A stretch of DNA of 64,000 bases. Source: Craspedostauros australis. Lineage: Eukaryota; Bacillariophyta; Bacillariophyceae; Mastogloiales; Achnanthaceae. The position numbers and the translations under genes are program-made. The stretch is taken from positions 905,001 to 969,000 of the forward strand of contig JAMXDE010000009.1 in the NCBI GenBank assembly GCA_026770025.1, given 5' to 3'. Shown one piece after another: positions 1 through 11,600 of the stretch; the first letter of the stretch is position 1, and every line of letters starts with the position of its first letter. The notes below the pieces were generated by a model, which saw only the letters and a program-made list of their open reading frames with translations, was not told the DNA's origin and did no database searches.

Positions 1-1021
1 CATCGACATGAGCTTCTGGTGTGATGGGAGCGATGCCACGATCATCTCTTTGCCTCCGCAACGCGTTGCTCTCTGTCCTCTTGCAGTCATCGACCTTATC
101 GCCGTCATCGCCGTCATCGTCGCCATCGTCGCCATCGCAAGATGTGGCGAGTGGCGCGTTGCTTGATGTGACTCTTCACTCGTGGCAACACACATTTTAT
201 CAGCCAGGTCATCGCGGGAATAACCGCCAAGACCACATCGTGTTTCACCCAATTCGTGTGCTTGGTGCGTTCAAGAAAACAAAAAAGACTCGTTGGTAGG
301 AGTGTGTCCACAAATAACGGTCAAAGACATATGTATTGATGCGACTCATGACCATCTAATGTCGTTGCGACACAATATTGTTCACACAATCAAATCGCCA
401 GTGCCGTTTGCGACTACTTCATGGATCGGCGATAAATGATTCATATGACCAAGACCGCTGTTTTTGTCATCGAGGACGCCAAAAACATCTCGAACGATTG
501 GCCGTTGAATCGTGTCACGTCGCTTGTCAACCTCGCACAATCCACGTTTGTGGTGTTTCACATGAATCGTGGTCAAACACGATCAACAATTGTTTGACTC
601 ATGCGATTCACAATGCAAAAACAGTAAGTCAATGTAGTCGACACTATCGCTTGTTTCTCGCAATTATTTTTGGCGCGAACCTGTTTGTGATGAAAGTTGG
701 TGGAGATGAACATCGCCGCGCGGAAACGCGCACAAATGAAGTCTTCGCCCAAACTGCGAGAACATGCGAATTGCGCACAAACGAACACAGCAACACAGCA
801 ACACAGCAACACAACAACACGACAATACGACGCTCACACCATCATCCACAGCACAGCAGATCACAGACACCGGCACATCCAACATTGCATCCACCATTAT
901 TCACATCCACTGAGTTCGTCTCATCGTCACTTCGAATCCAACGACAGCGGCCCACACAACAGCAACCGTATTCGGGTACTGCGCTCTGCTGCACTCTGCG
1001 TCGCATTGAATCAACGCCGCC
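1..1021. other. Upstream region of Psf3, no gene recognised
   Basis: No supported coding region is seen. Positions 99-142 are a low-complexity tract of TCGCCG/TCGCCA-type hexamers, and 780-840 is rich in CAACA repeats. The open frames here are short or start at non-ATG codons and match nothing I know. The last few hundred bases presumably hold the Psf3 promoter and 5' leader, including the E2F-like site listed separately. Confidence 0.5.
667..679. promoter_or_regulatory. E2F/DP-like site upstream of Psf3
   Basis: TTTTTGGCGCGAA fits the E2F consensus TTTSSCGC and is nearly palindromic, so it reads as an E2F half-site on both strands. It lies about 345 bp before the ATG of a replication-fork gene. 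GINS genes are classical E2F targets in plants and animals, so S-phase control is plausible. This is inferred from motif and context only. Confidence 0.4.
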
Positions 1022-2149
1022 ATGTCAACATCATCGTACTACGACATCGATGCCATCCTGGCGGAGGAAGAGCTGGTGCCCTGCACGACGCTCTTCGACT
1101 TCTCGCATCTTGCGCATCTGGATCCTGACGCGGACGACCAGCAGCACCACCTGCCGGAGACTTCGCGCATCAAGTTGCCGCTGTGGGCCATGGAGCAGTG
1201 GGCGCACGTGGGATTCTGCCGCGTTTCGATGCCCAGACATTACGCGCGCAGAGCGAGGGAGAGGCTGGCGGCCGATCCTGCAGATGCGGACTTGCGGTGA
1301 GTTAGTCCACAGTGTGCAGCAGCATTGTATGGCTTGCTCGAATTGGAATATAATTGGACGTGTATGGGAGTTGTCGAAGTCATGCAATGGTTGATTCTCC
1401 TGTTGTCAGGCTCATTCATCTCACCAACCGTCCTCTCCCTTCCAATCTCACGACACTTTGCATCACTCTTCTCCCTTCATCTCCAACAGCAAACGAAACG
1501 AACGATTCTTCTGGTCTGGAATCCGACTGGTGAGAATGATCGAGGACTCCAGTCAGAAGGTGGCGCACGCCATTGCTGGCTCTCGAAGAACGCTGCAGAG
1601 GAACCAACAAAGACAGGCTCTCACGAAGGTCATGGAAGAGGCAATGGAGCTGCGGAGGACCTTGCAAACGGTACGTGCGTATGAAGCATGTGATGGGATT
1701 CACCTTTGGATATGTTGCAGAATCTGATTCGCGAAGTCATGACGCGCATGCGAACCTTCCAATGGTCAACGTACCCTCTCACTCACTCATCCCATTCACC
1801 TGTTCACTCGTGCTACGTACGCTGAATTCACTTGCGATAGACCTACTCTGGTGAGCGACTTCGGAAGACACTGGATTGGGCCCTCAGCAGCGGCGACGAC
1901 GATGTGTCGCAGTACACGAACAAATTGACGGAGATCGAACGACGGCTATTTCGCACAGGCGCGGATGCCGTTGCGGCGCACATAGAATGGATGACGCATG
2001 GCAATCGCCGGCTCGGTACGGCACCAGCGCCTGTCTCCAAGGCATCTCCCGTCACGCCGGAGCGGACTTCTGAGGGTGACCCTGCGCCGAATGACCAAGA
2101 ATCCAACGAACGGGAAGATGGGAATGCCAAGCGTCGGCGGTACAATTGA
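1022..2149 (+). CDS. PSF3: GINS complex subunit Psf3 (three exons)
   Basis: The proposed model is join(1022..1296, 1490..1670, 1841..2149), 254 aa. All introns are GT..AG and phases agree. Psf3 is part of the GINS tetramer (Sld5-Psf1-Psf2-Psf3), which with Cdc45 and MCM2-7 forms the nuclear CMG replicative helicase. Exon 1 begins MSTSSYYDIDAILAEEE and contains the conserved block IKLPLWAMEQWA followed by VSMPRHY and ADPADADLR, matching the LELPLWLA / VELPKIY / ADPNVVDL blocks of human GINS3. Exon 2 gives RFFWSGIRLVRMI, and exon 3 gives TNKLTEIERRLFRTG (human LDEMERGLFQTG) and a basic end KRRRYN. Length is close to GINS3 (216 aa), with an extra linker before the C-terminus. A small exon at 1721 would break the frame, so one 170-bp intron is preferred. 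It converges with the DTW gene, 117 bp apart. Confidence 0.88.
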
Positions 2150-2266
2150 AGCGGTGTGATAGGAATAACTCTAACGCATAACACCACTGTCGCGCTCATA
2201 CGTATCCACTCGAAGCCTGCTGTCAATGCGTGTAGAGGTTCACCTGTTTTCCATAGTCCACAGCAT

Positions 2267-3364
2267 TCATTTCGAACCCTTGTGATTTCGGAAAGAGTTC
2301 CATTTCTGCACCATGACATCCAGCGGCTTCATGAAGATGTCGAACAGTTCATGATTCCCCTCAATGCGAGACACCACCCAGGCGATGGCTTCCGCAGTCG
2401 ACATGCAATCATCGCTTGGTGGCGTTCGAATGTCAAATCGTCGTGGGCGGTACTTCACCGTCGGTGTTTGTGACGATGGCTGCTTGCCATCCTCTCCAGC
2501 ATCTATCTTCTGATCTTGCTGCTGCTTTTGCCGCGCATGCCGTTGCAGGGCTTCCAAATCGCTGGGTTGCAACGACACCGTGATCATTTGGTTTGGGTAG
2601 CAATCGCCCTTAGCCAGGTGCTTGCGATGCATCTCCGAAGCGAACTTCCACGTTGCATCCAACACCAAAATCGTGATGCGCTTGTCGCTGTCAGCATCGG
2701 CGTCCTTCTGTTCCACCTCTGATCGGTTGCCTCCATCATGCGACTGTCCATGATGATGATCGTCATCATTATTATTGTCGTCGTGGTTGTCATCATTGTC
2801 ATTGTTGTCGTCGTGGTTGTCATGATCAAGCTTGGCCATTGCATCGCCCAGGGATATGGCACTGTTGGAGTCGGGAAAGAGAAGAATGACGCGATTGCCG
2901 CTGCTCGTGTCCAACCATTGGCGTGGAATATCAAAGTTGTGACGCTTCCACTGCGGATCGTTGAGACCGGGATGATCTGGCGGAAACAACCGCCGACCCG
3001 TGATGGTGTGCATGCAGCGATGATCGAGACAGAGTTCGATGAGCGGGAGGGAGCGGTTCTTGTGCTTCGTTTCGTGGGGATGCTGCAGAACCAAGAGACG
3101 GCATCGTCGCAAGGAGATCCGGTGTTTGGGAAGGCCCTCGCAGATGCACGCCCTTGGTTTCGGTCGGTCGCACACTGAGCAGATCACCCTGCGAGACTTG
3201 TTGGTGGGCGCAGTCGTCGTTTGTCGTTGTTCATCGCCGCGGTCTTCGTCCTTCTGGGCGTTGCCATTGTTGTTGCAGCCGTTGCTGTTGCCGTTGTTGC
3301 TGGTGCGATCCGCCTCGGTTTGCTCTGCCGCAGATGCAGGAAGACTCGGATGCGATCGCTTCAT
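2267..3364 (-). CDS. DTW-domain tRNA-uridine aminocarboxypropyltransferase (DTWD2/TapT-like)
   Basis: Single-exon ORF of 365 aa, ATG at 3364. The DTW family transfers the 3-amino-3-carboxypropyl group of S-adenosylmethionine to uridine in tRNA (acp3U). Residues 62-75 hold the zinc-binding pattern CSVCDRPKPRACIC. Next come a LLVLQHPHE strand typical of the family, the signature LDATW at 235-239 (DTW motif), and R-T-P near 313 with STAEA at 322-326, the conserved C-terminal S/T-x-E-A block. Family members are usually 250-300 aa. The extra length comes from a hydrophilic N-terminus of about 55 residues and an Asn/Asp/His-rich insert at about 180-210 between the substrate-binding half and the DTW motif. 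The insert looks like an expanded GTC/ATC repeat (2740-2830) and is probably a surface loop. The subtype (DTWD1 or DTWD2) is not certain. Confidence 0.85.
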   Translation of the reverse strand: MKRSHPSLPASAAEQTEADRTSNNGNSNGCNNNGNAQKDEDRGDEQRQTTTAPTNKSRRVICSVCDRPKPRACICEGLPKHRISLRRCRLLVLQHPHETKHKNRSLPLIELCLDHRCMHTITGRRLFPPDHPGLNDPQWKRHNFDIPRQWLDTSSGNRVILLFPDSNSAISLGDAMAKLDHDNHDDNNDNDDNHDDNNNDDDHHHGQSHDGGNRSEVEQKDADADSDKRITILVLDATWKFASEMHRKHLAKGDCYPNQMITVSLQPSDLEALQRHARQKQQQDQKIDAGEDGKQPSSQTPTVKYRPRRFDIRTPPSDDCMSTAEAIAWVVSRIEGNHELFDIFMKPLDVMVQKWNSFRNHKGSK

Positions 3365-3810
3365 GGCACCAAATTGACGTCAGTCCAATCCGCTGCTCGA
3401 CCAAAGTGCCCGATTTTGCGATTGCATTTGCGTTGGTAGTAGTATGAGAGCGCGAGTAGATATGAATCCATGTGACGATGATGGCAGCAGTGATGACAGC
3501 GCAGGTGAGGAAGAGGACGACGACGAGGAGAGGGCTTGGCAACACCACACAACGCAGCACAATTGTGTCGCGCCATGCACGACTGAGCTTCTCAAAGCCA
3601 CCAGTAAGCGAAGATATTCGACTCATTCGAACCAATCGAAGCACGATTGATCCCTATGTCGTAGAACGAACGGCTTCGCACGACGCCCTTAAATAAGCAG
3701 CATTCACGAGAAGTTGAGTGCCATCGTAGTGTCGCGGACACTGTGACAATTGCAAAAAACCAAATGATTCCAACAGAGGACTTTCGCACGAACAAGCTGT
3801 GTGTCACACT
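3365..3810. other. Intergenic: 5' side of the DTW gene to the transposon
   Basis: Presumed promoter and leader of the minus-strand DTW gene. No coding region supported. The last six bases before the element, CATAAG at 3811-3816, are the left target-site duplication of the transposon. Confidence 0.5.
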
Positions 3811-3816
3811 CATAAG
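3811..3816. repeat. Left target-site duplication (CATAAG)
   Basis: The hexamer CATAAG lies directly outside the left inverted repeat and recurs at 17375-17380 directly outside the right one. The inferred empty site is a single CATAAG between cacact and tgtgcag. Confidence 0.7.
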
Positions 3817-3853
3817 ACCCGCCTGAGCGAAAATAGTACACCTTTCTCGGGAA
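3817..3853 (+). repeat. Left terminal inverted repeat, 37 bp
   Basis: Begins ACCCGCCTGAGCGAAAATAG and is identical over all 37 bases to the reverse complement of 17338-17374. Similarity stops sharply inside, where both flanks become AT-rich and unrelated. Confidence 0.8.
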
Positions 3854-5497
3854 CGTCGTTTCTGTGTTGAAAATAACTGCATATATCTCTTCTCCTACAT
3901 CAAATACATAATATGGCCAGAACTAGAATTGTTCCGTCCAATCATTTTAAAGTTATGGAGGGTTGAAAATCATGTCAAATCTACGTATTAGGTGAATAAC
4001 GCACAGACGCCAAAGTGCTCATTGACGCTTCAATTTAGTCGCAGTGGTCATTCGTCCCAAAACAGTCTTTTTTCTTCCGTCGTTTGGGCTTTGTTCGCGA
4101 TTCTTGAATTTCCGGAGAGTGACTTTACCTTGTGCTCACACAGAATCGTTGGTGTGAACACAAAACTGTTGTTGCATGGAGAGTGATATGATGTATCATA
4201 TTGTGATGCGGTGCGATGTGCAATGGGCCGTCAACCAGGATGGTAGGCACAGTCCTTGTTCCTCTTCCTCCTGTCTGGTATGTCAGAGTGGTAGCAAGGG
4301 GGCTGCAGGGGCTGCAATGCATGAGACGCATACGATGCAAGTTGCGCAGCGCTGAATTGGACGATGTGAATTGCTGGTGCCAAGATGGAAATGGACAGCA
4401 CCCTCGCCACAGTCCTGTACGCAGTGGCAACCCCAACCCACACATATCTAATCCAGGTCTTGACCCTCTGGCCCCCTAATCCCATCCCTAACCCTAACAT
4501 TGAATAACTTCATGGCTCTGTCTGAGTAATGTCAGCCACATGCAGTTGCCTCCCTCGTCTCTCCCAAGTTGCCGAAACCCCAGCCGGAACCCTAACCCCA
4601 ACCCCAACCCCAACCGGAACCCCAACCCTAACCCTAACTCTAGCCCTGAGCAACTGCTTCCCTCGATCCCTAACCCTAACCCAAGCCAGAACCCCAGCCC
4701 TAACTCTAACCCTGAGCAACCTCATGACTCTGTCTGAACAACGTCATCTGCACACAGTTACCTCCTCCGTCGCTCTGGTGTTGCCCTTGTCGCGACCTCT
4801 TGCTTTTCTCCCACTTTTTTGTTTCCTGCACTGTTTCGATCCATTTCAACGGTCGCCGTTCCAGCGTTTTTTATTCGATTTCACAATTTTTACAGTTTGT
4901 TTCGTCGAAGGTATCCTCCAGAACGTCCTTTGAACTCTTTGGCGCCAATGAAACTGAATCAATATTGTCGATTGTGATTGCGGTATCCGGACAGACGCCA
5001 TATCTGCTGAATAAAACTTGGCACGTTGGCTCGAAGGCTTCGTTGAGAATCTCAACGCACGAGCCATCCAAAGAGACAGACTTGGACAAACAAAGACAAG
5101 AAACAAGTCAACACGAGAGACGAAAGGGGCCCTGTGTTGACTGGTGGGAAACATCGCGTCGCGTGGCTTCGCATCATCACCGTTGCCATTTCCATTTCCA
5201 TCGGCATCCCTTGGCAACCGCACGAGTACCATACTCGCTCGCCATCATCTTTTTTCAATCAAGAGCATCATGCACAAGCACGTTCATCTTCTGAAGTGCT
5301 TCATCCCACGCCCAACTGGCATCTCTCATTGCGTCGATCAATTGACCGATCGCCGCTCGTGCCTCAGTTGGTGGGTTGTACCGTTACGGTCACGCATTCC
5401 TGCTTGTGCGACCGTGACAATTCCAACGCATCACAACGCATCACAACGCATCACAATGCACCGCAATGCACCACAGCGCACCACAACCCAAAGAGAA
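3854..5497. other. Left arm of the transposon, non-coding
   Basis: AT-rich subterminal sequence to about 4100, then the telomere-like tract listed separately. A 72-codon minus-strand frame at 4871-5089 (starts MSKSVSLDGSC) has protein-like composition but no family I recognise. The rest holds only short overlapping frames. Positions 5420-5490 are an imperfect GCATCACAAC / CACCACAACG repeat. Confidence 0.45.
4474..4725 (+). repeat. Degenerate telomere-type (CCCTAA) repeat tract
   Basis: Many CCCTAACCCTAAC, CCCCAACCCC and variant units occur at 4480-4500, 4585-4650 and 4670-4715. A unit containing TCATGGCTCTGTCTGAGTAA at about 4512 recurs diverged at about 4722, so the tract looks like two copies of a roughly 210-bp subtelomeric-type unit. 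The basic unit fits the TTAGGG telomere repeat. It lies inside the transposon, so it is interstitial. Confidence 0.6.
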
Positions 5498-8338
5498 ATG
5501 AACATGGCAGACGATCCCTCCATCTCGGTGGAGGATGAGGATAGCAAATCTTCCATGAGCTTCGTCTCCAAGGCCAACGAGATGTGCCTCAACACGCTCG
5601 GCGATCGCACCAAGTCCAAGACCAGATCCTACAAGTGCGTCGTCGACGTCCTTGAGGCGGATGACAACATACCCTTCGTGAGCAAGATGGGGACGGATGC
5701 AGCAGGCAATGACATGCTCTTCAATCTGTGGAAGGATTCCAAGGTAGGTACAATGCGCAATGCACAATACACTGCACGAATGAGCTGAAGAAGCTCTGCA
5801 AGTATTCCATGGTATGCATCGCGCTCCTCACACACAGAACAACATTGCATTCTAGTCTCATATATTATTCTCATATTCTGTTGTCTTGCTTCACTGTTCG
5901 CGTCATCCTTCCAACCAACAATCCTGCATCCACATCGACATCGTCCACACTCCAAACACTGCAGAATCAAAAAAGCGTCTGGCGCAAAACAATGTTGGCG
6001 TCGTATCAGACCAGCAACCCCAAATGGACCAAGGTGATGGATCTGGACCACTTTGCCAGAAAGGAGAAGATGCTGTGGAAGTGAAAGGGAAGCCGGGTGC
6101 TTCCCAGAGCAAGAGATCCAATGTCGCAAGACGGCAAGCTCATCACGCACGCACTTCTCAGTTTGTCACAGGGCAGCACGGACTCCGTCATCCTCAGGGA
6201 ATTCGATCTCGTCAAATCCGCATTCGTCACCGACAGGCCATTCTCAATACGGAAGACAAGACCAGAGCCTGCTACAAAACAAGGAACATCCTCCTGGTCG
6301 GGGCGGATTTTGGTTCTTCGTCTCTCACGAGGGCGGGATACCCCAGGACGATCCGCGAGTGGGTGAGAGGCACGGATCTGGCATCAGCGTCTGTGGTCCT
6401 TGAAGGTGAAAAGTCTGACATCGCAGTCTCAGCCAACGTCGACAATCAGAGGGTGCGCAGCGGGGGTATCTACAAAATCTGCACGAGGGCCATCGCCTAC
6501 CAGACCACCAAATTCTGGATACGGAGGTCAAGTACAAGCACATGCTGCCGCCCAGACAACATACCAGAATCGAGACAGGAGATCCGCCGGATTTCAAACC
6601 GTTGCTTGCACCAGAAGATTCGGATATCGATTTCGGTGGCACCGTTCTCATGATCCCATTGCAATCCAACTGGTCACCTGAGGGTGCCAAGGAATTCAAG
6701 GCTGGATCCATCATCTACATCAACGCGCACAAATTCGTCAGTATGGACCGGCCTATCGGATACATCAAACCCTCTTTAAACCCTCCGACTACCTCCTCCG
6801 CGAAAACTACACCGTCACAAAGAACCACCTCATCCTCATGCTCATTGGTAACGTCAGATCGAAGCTGGAATTCTATCAATTGGAGGAGGAGGCTAACAAG
6901 CTGCGTTTGGTGGGAGTCGACAAGCGGCCACGAATCGCCTCCGCCAGCGTTTGATCTGCGCATCCCTATGAGAGCAATCGATTCTGGACCACGACCACCA
7001 GATACACAGAACCAACCACGCTGTGGCTTGGCGATGCATCCGTGTTTGATGGCGAAGACGAGAAGATGATGAAGCGGGTCGACCCAGAGGTGCACCTTGG
7101 CAGCAAGCTCAAATCGCTACCGAGTCAATTCGATTCGAAAGGTTTGGACGTCATGCAACGCATCGCAGAAAGCAAGGACGGCACTGATGCTCTGCACATC
7201 ATCATGTCGAAGAGGCGTCCCCACGAACAAGCAGACCCACCTTGCTCTACGCCTATGGTGCCTTTGAGGTCGTGTCGGTCCGCATTACAACCTGCAACAG
7301 GTCTGGAATGGTGGGAATGTGGCGGCGTCTGCGCGGAAACCAACATGTACGGTGGCGGAGCATTCGGTCCAGGCTGGCATCAGGTGAGTGACAAGTGTTG
7401 TTGATGTTGCTGCTGCTGCTGTGTATGATCGTGTTGTACACTTGCGCATTTGCACCTGGCATGTGCGCGGCGCAGAGCAGACCAAAAAATCAGGAATGGA
7501 AAGCGTGCACAAAACAGGCGCATTGAAGGAGTACGACTTTCAGAGATTGTGGGGACATATGCCATTGATTCCTTGATTCTATTCCATTCGTATTCCCACT
7601 TCAATTCACATCATACTCACAATTGAATCAATGTCCGATTGGTTGGCATGATATGATATGATACGAACTGCGCCCATTCTGTGGTACTGCTCGCACACAC
7701 TCTCATCCCGAATGATGGACTCCACTCCAACCATCCGTCTGAATTGCTGCAATATCGTCTTGCTGGAGGCCGCGGTGCACGAAAAGCGTACCAAACCACA
7801 CAAAGACTTCATCGCAGCTGCTGAGGATTTGATTTCGTCGAAGTATGAAAAGCCAAAACATTGGTCATCCACGGCAGATCCGGCGGAGGATTGGTGGTGC
7901 GGATGCTTTCGTGATGCTCCTGAACTGTTCAGCGCGGTGCGTTGGGCAGTCGACCCATGTCATCAAGCGGTCAAAGATCTGCATTCGGACGATGCACCGA
8001 TATGCGCGACGAATTTGGATCCGGACGCGTCCGATTGGAGGTGTTCATGAAGTAGATCTCGCCGTACCACAACATCAAATAGGATCCAAAGTTTCTACCA
8101 ATCCTATTCACTGCCGCACGAACGATGATCGGATAACCCAGCGCATGCACGCAAGATGGTGAAGAAGCTGTGGAGCCTGGTTCAGGGAAAACGATGGCTG
8201 TCATAATACGATGAGAATGTGGAGGGCGGGAACGATCTGCATGCAACGCCGAAGCAGGACGCCTTCATGACTGCGCTGGCGTACGATTTCATGTTCATGA
8301 CGTTGCCAAAGAATGCCAAAAAGTCAGCTGACGAGTAA
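5498..8338 (+). pseudogene. Decayed prolyl oligopeptidase (S9A family) gene
   Basis: A first exon from ATG 5498 reads into NEMCLNTLGD, DVLEADDNIPFVSK and MLFNLWKDSK, with donor AAG|GTAGGT at 5744. A second begins at 5965 with NQKSVWRKTMLASY and PKWTKVMDLD. Family-typical fragments follow in order but in changing frames: SVILREFDLVKSAFV (about 6180), TTLWLGDASVF (about 7020), KSLPSQFDSKGLDVMQ (about 7110), MYGGGAFGPGWHQ (about 7345), HKDFIAAAEDLISSKYEKP (about 7800), GRSGGGLV around the nucleophile Ser (about 7880), and YDFMFMTLPKN with a stop at 8336-8338. This matches the bacterial-type prolyl oligopeptidase layout of N-terminal propeller and C-terminal alpha/beta hydrolase, about 690 aa. 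At least six frame changes or stops break it, so it is not functional as read. Whole locus lies within the transposon. Confidence 0.8.
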
Positions 8339-8652
8339 TGGACGGGGTTTGGATTGATGCACGCAGTGGTCTAATCGTGTATCATACCATACATAGCAAG
8401 CACATGTGCGAATTGAGTAGATGCACGGCGATGGTGGTTCCATTGTGCATGTCAAGATCATAGCAACCGATAACATCAGAGCCACTCTATACATACCAAC
8501 AACAGCTTCCTCTCGTAATCCCTGTGGACACGCAGTTACTGCAGTTGATATCGCCATGCTGCAAGTTGATAGTATCAATGTGACACAGAGTATAGTATCG
8601 TAGAATAGAATGCAATATAATAATGTTGGCATACTCGCGGCGGTCGTCAGGA
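8339..8652. other. Gap between pseudogene and transposase
   Basis: No coding region seen. Presumed 3' side of both the plus-strand pseudogene and the minus-strand transposase ORF, which converge here. Imperfect ATAGTATCG/TATAATA motifs at 8570-8625 could be termination or polyadenylation context, but nothing specific is recognised. Confidence 0.4.
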
Positions 8653-11600
8653 TCAATCATCGGAAGGTAGCAGGTTGCCATCAATCACATCAGCGTCCTG
8701 CCCATCGTATGGGCGATCATCCAGAACCTGCTCTTCGTGCGCTTCTTCGCTTTGAGTGTTCTCCTTGGATGCCATGATCCGCAGTTCATGCATCTCGTTC
8801 AGGCACTCTTCGCACTCCTCGTCATCCAAGTAGCCATTGTTCTCAAGGTATCTCTCCGCTCGACCGTCAGGAGCTGCCAGGAAGCATTTCAGGTACGTGA
8901 TGTCCACCTTGATCCTCTGCTCCCAATCAAGCAAGAAAGGCCCGGCCATCAGCTCTTCGTGAAGCACATGAGCGCTCCTCCTCGTGTCCGGGTTCCTGCA
9001 AGCAATCGCAGCATCGCACACGATCTGCGCCACTTGTTTCGACATGGACGGTACCTTGGTTGCCGGACGTGCTGATGGATCCTTCTTTCGTGAGGTGGCT
9101 TTGTCTGGGTGGCAGATCGCCCATCCCTGCCTGATGGATTGAGGGAAGTCCACTGTGGCATTTCCTTCACAATTTGCCGTTTCTGCTGCCGCTGCTGGTT
9201 CCAGAACACGCGAAGTGAGAACGCGCTTGAGCATGTCAGTTTTGCTGGTGCTCTTGTTTGTTGTTGTTGCGTGTCGTCGCTCAGTCGGTTGTGAGCTGCG
9301 GATATTCTGTGGATCCATCACAAATGCCGGTGGGACCTCTGTGATGTCCTCATCATTGCAAGTGACATCGAGATGGAGAATGTCAAACTTGTCGATCTTG
9401 TCCTGAGTGATGGTCTCTGGATGCGTCAATCCCGATGATGCTGTGACCTGAATTTTGTCATCAATCAGATCAATTTGATGGGTGGCGCGAACGGAAACTC
9501 GGTTGGTCGCGAATGCTTTTTCCTTTCCGTCCACATCGCAGATGATGGCATGTCCCAATCTGCTCAGATCCAACAGAAGCGTTGTTGTCCCCTTGATGTT
9601 GGCAGCTTTCAGCACTTTGAAAACATCGCCTTCGGTGGCAATCTTTGCGTCCCTGGCACTGTCCACATACAACCTGAGTTGACGTGAGACAAAACCGAAG
9701 TGTCCGTCCAAAGCACTCTTGCCAGCTTGTGCCTCAGTGTACAGCCATTGGATGATTTGGAGTCGTGGTTTGGGAGGGCGGGTTCCGGTGTCTTGCTGTG
9801 CTTTGGCCTTCGTGGATGATGCAGCCTTCGCGTCATGATAAGATGACTGCTCGGTGTTGATTTTGGGGGGAGGTGGATACTTAGCCTTGTCCTTGTGCTT
9901 GCCCTTGTTCTTGGCTGTTGTCTTCCGCTTCTTCTTCTTCTTCTCCGGCATCGTGTATTCAACTTCAACCTGTCCCTGGTTTAGTCCATGCATGTACCTC
10001 ATCAGTGCCGGACTCGCGAAACAACTGGCATTGTCGCTTTGGAATACGACCTCTTTGACCCCCTTGTGAAGCTTCGGAAGCACGGTAGAATGAAGAATCT
10101 TGATCGCACCAGCAACTTGGACATGATCCTGTTTGTTCCGCCCCTTCATCACCATGTCAATGAATCGGTACTCGAACTTACCGTTCTTGTATTGGATTGT
10201 CATGACACCAAGGAGAGACATTCTGTTTTTTCCGAAGAACGCTTTCTGAGCTTCCTGATTCTCTGTTGGGAGGATGCGTTGCTTGTGATCAAGCACGGCA
10301 ATGATGCGATCTGGGTGGTCCTTGAGGCGCTCCTTTTCCTCCTTGATCTTCTGCGCTTGTACCTTTCGTCTCACTTGGTGGGCCATGTACTGGCGCAGCG
10401 CGTCATCACACAGGTTAATTGCTGCAGCCATGCGATCCAATTCAAACGTGTTGCCAGTGATGCTGTTGGTGGCAGTTTTCATGAAGTTGCGAACACGAAT
10501 CGGGAAAAACGTCATGACATCTGCACATTGCTTGCATGCTTGGTTCACAAATGGGAGGGAGCCTTTTGTCAGTGCGAACTCTGCGGAATGTAGATTATCC
10601 GTTGTTGTCTTCACCTTGAGGTGCTTGTTCGCGTATTCCCATTTTGCAAATGAAAGAACAGAATCACTGTCCGTGATGATGGCCTGTGCCTCATCAAGAA
10701 GTTCAGACGCGAGTTCTTTGTCTTGATGTTCCTTGTTCTGAGTCCGAAGCAGTTCCATGACTCTCTTGATCATGCTTTGGAAGTGCATGAATACAGTCAG
10801 AGTGTCTGTGTAGAAGGAGGACAGGCCAGTTTGACACTTGCCACGTCGCGTGAGCAATGTCAGGATACTCCTGAAGGCAGGCATACCAACTGGGTCATCT
10901 GTTGTGTTCTTGTACTTGGCAAAGAGCTGCTCTTCTGATATTGATCCGCGAATGAAGATGGGCAGGTCTGGGAACAGAACACCAGCCAACTTGACACTCC
11001 TTGTGATGCCTGGCCGGTACTGGAACATGGAAGTGAGAAATGAGACTACGCCCTGGAGACTAGATTCCTTGACACGGTACTTGTAGTCTGCGTGTGGGAA
11101 CTGGCCTCCAGCAAGGATCGCACCTCCAGCGTGCGACAGTCGCCTGTGTCCTGTACGAGACATGGTTCGGCGTCCAAGCTTGACCCTCACCTTGTCTCCT
11201 TTCGACAAGCTACTGTAGTGCGCGGCCAGGATTCGGGTGCAGCGCCTGGAGTCACAGGTCATTGCCAAAACCGCACGAGCAGTCAGTGATAGTTCTTGAT
11301 TCCCCCAGAAGGCTAAATGACAGAGAGTCTGCTCCAGCAACACAGGAGGGAGCTGTTTGCGATGTCGCACGAAGGTCATGGCTTCTGAAAGCTGTTTGGG
11401 GGGTTCTCTGCCAGGAAACATGTGCTGGGTTGACCCACCACAAACTCCATCCCAGACTCGGTTGATGAGACTCCAACGACCAGTCGCTGTCTTTCGTGGG
11501 AGACGTTCAAATCCATCCACATGGAACCGTGAGAGGGGTTTGATGCTAATGCCAGCTGCTTCAAAAATGGCTTGCAGCACTTCTCTTCGATTCACCTTGC

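Noticed and set aside
378-1394. 338-aa frame overlapping Psf3
   Set aside because: Starts at a non-ATG codon, low-complexity composition, and the Psf3 exon in another frame has clear homology.
1721-1770. Extra Psf3 exon (NLIREVMTRMRTFQW)
   Set aside because: Acceptor and donor exist, but including it breaks the phase to the last exon; skipping it aligns LQT-TYSGERLRK with human LQTFIGRFRR.
5420-5480. CRISPR-like array
   Set aside because: The short CATCACAACG/CACCACAACG repeats are a simple imperfect repeat without spacers, in a eukaryotic context.
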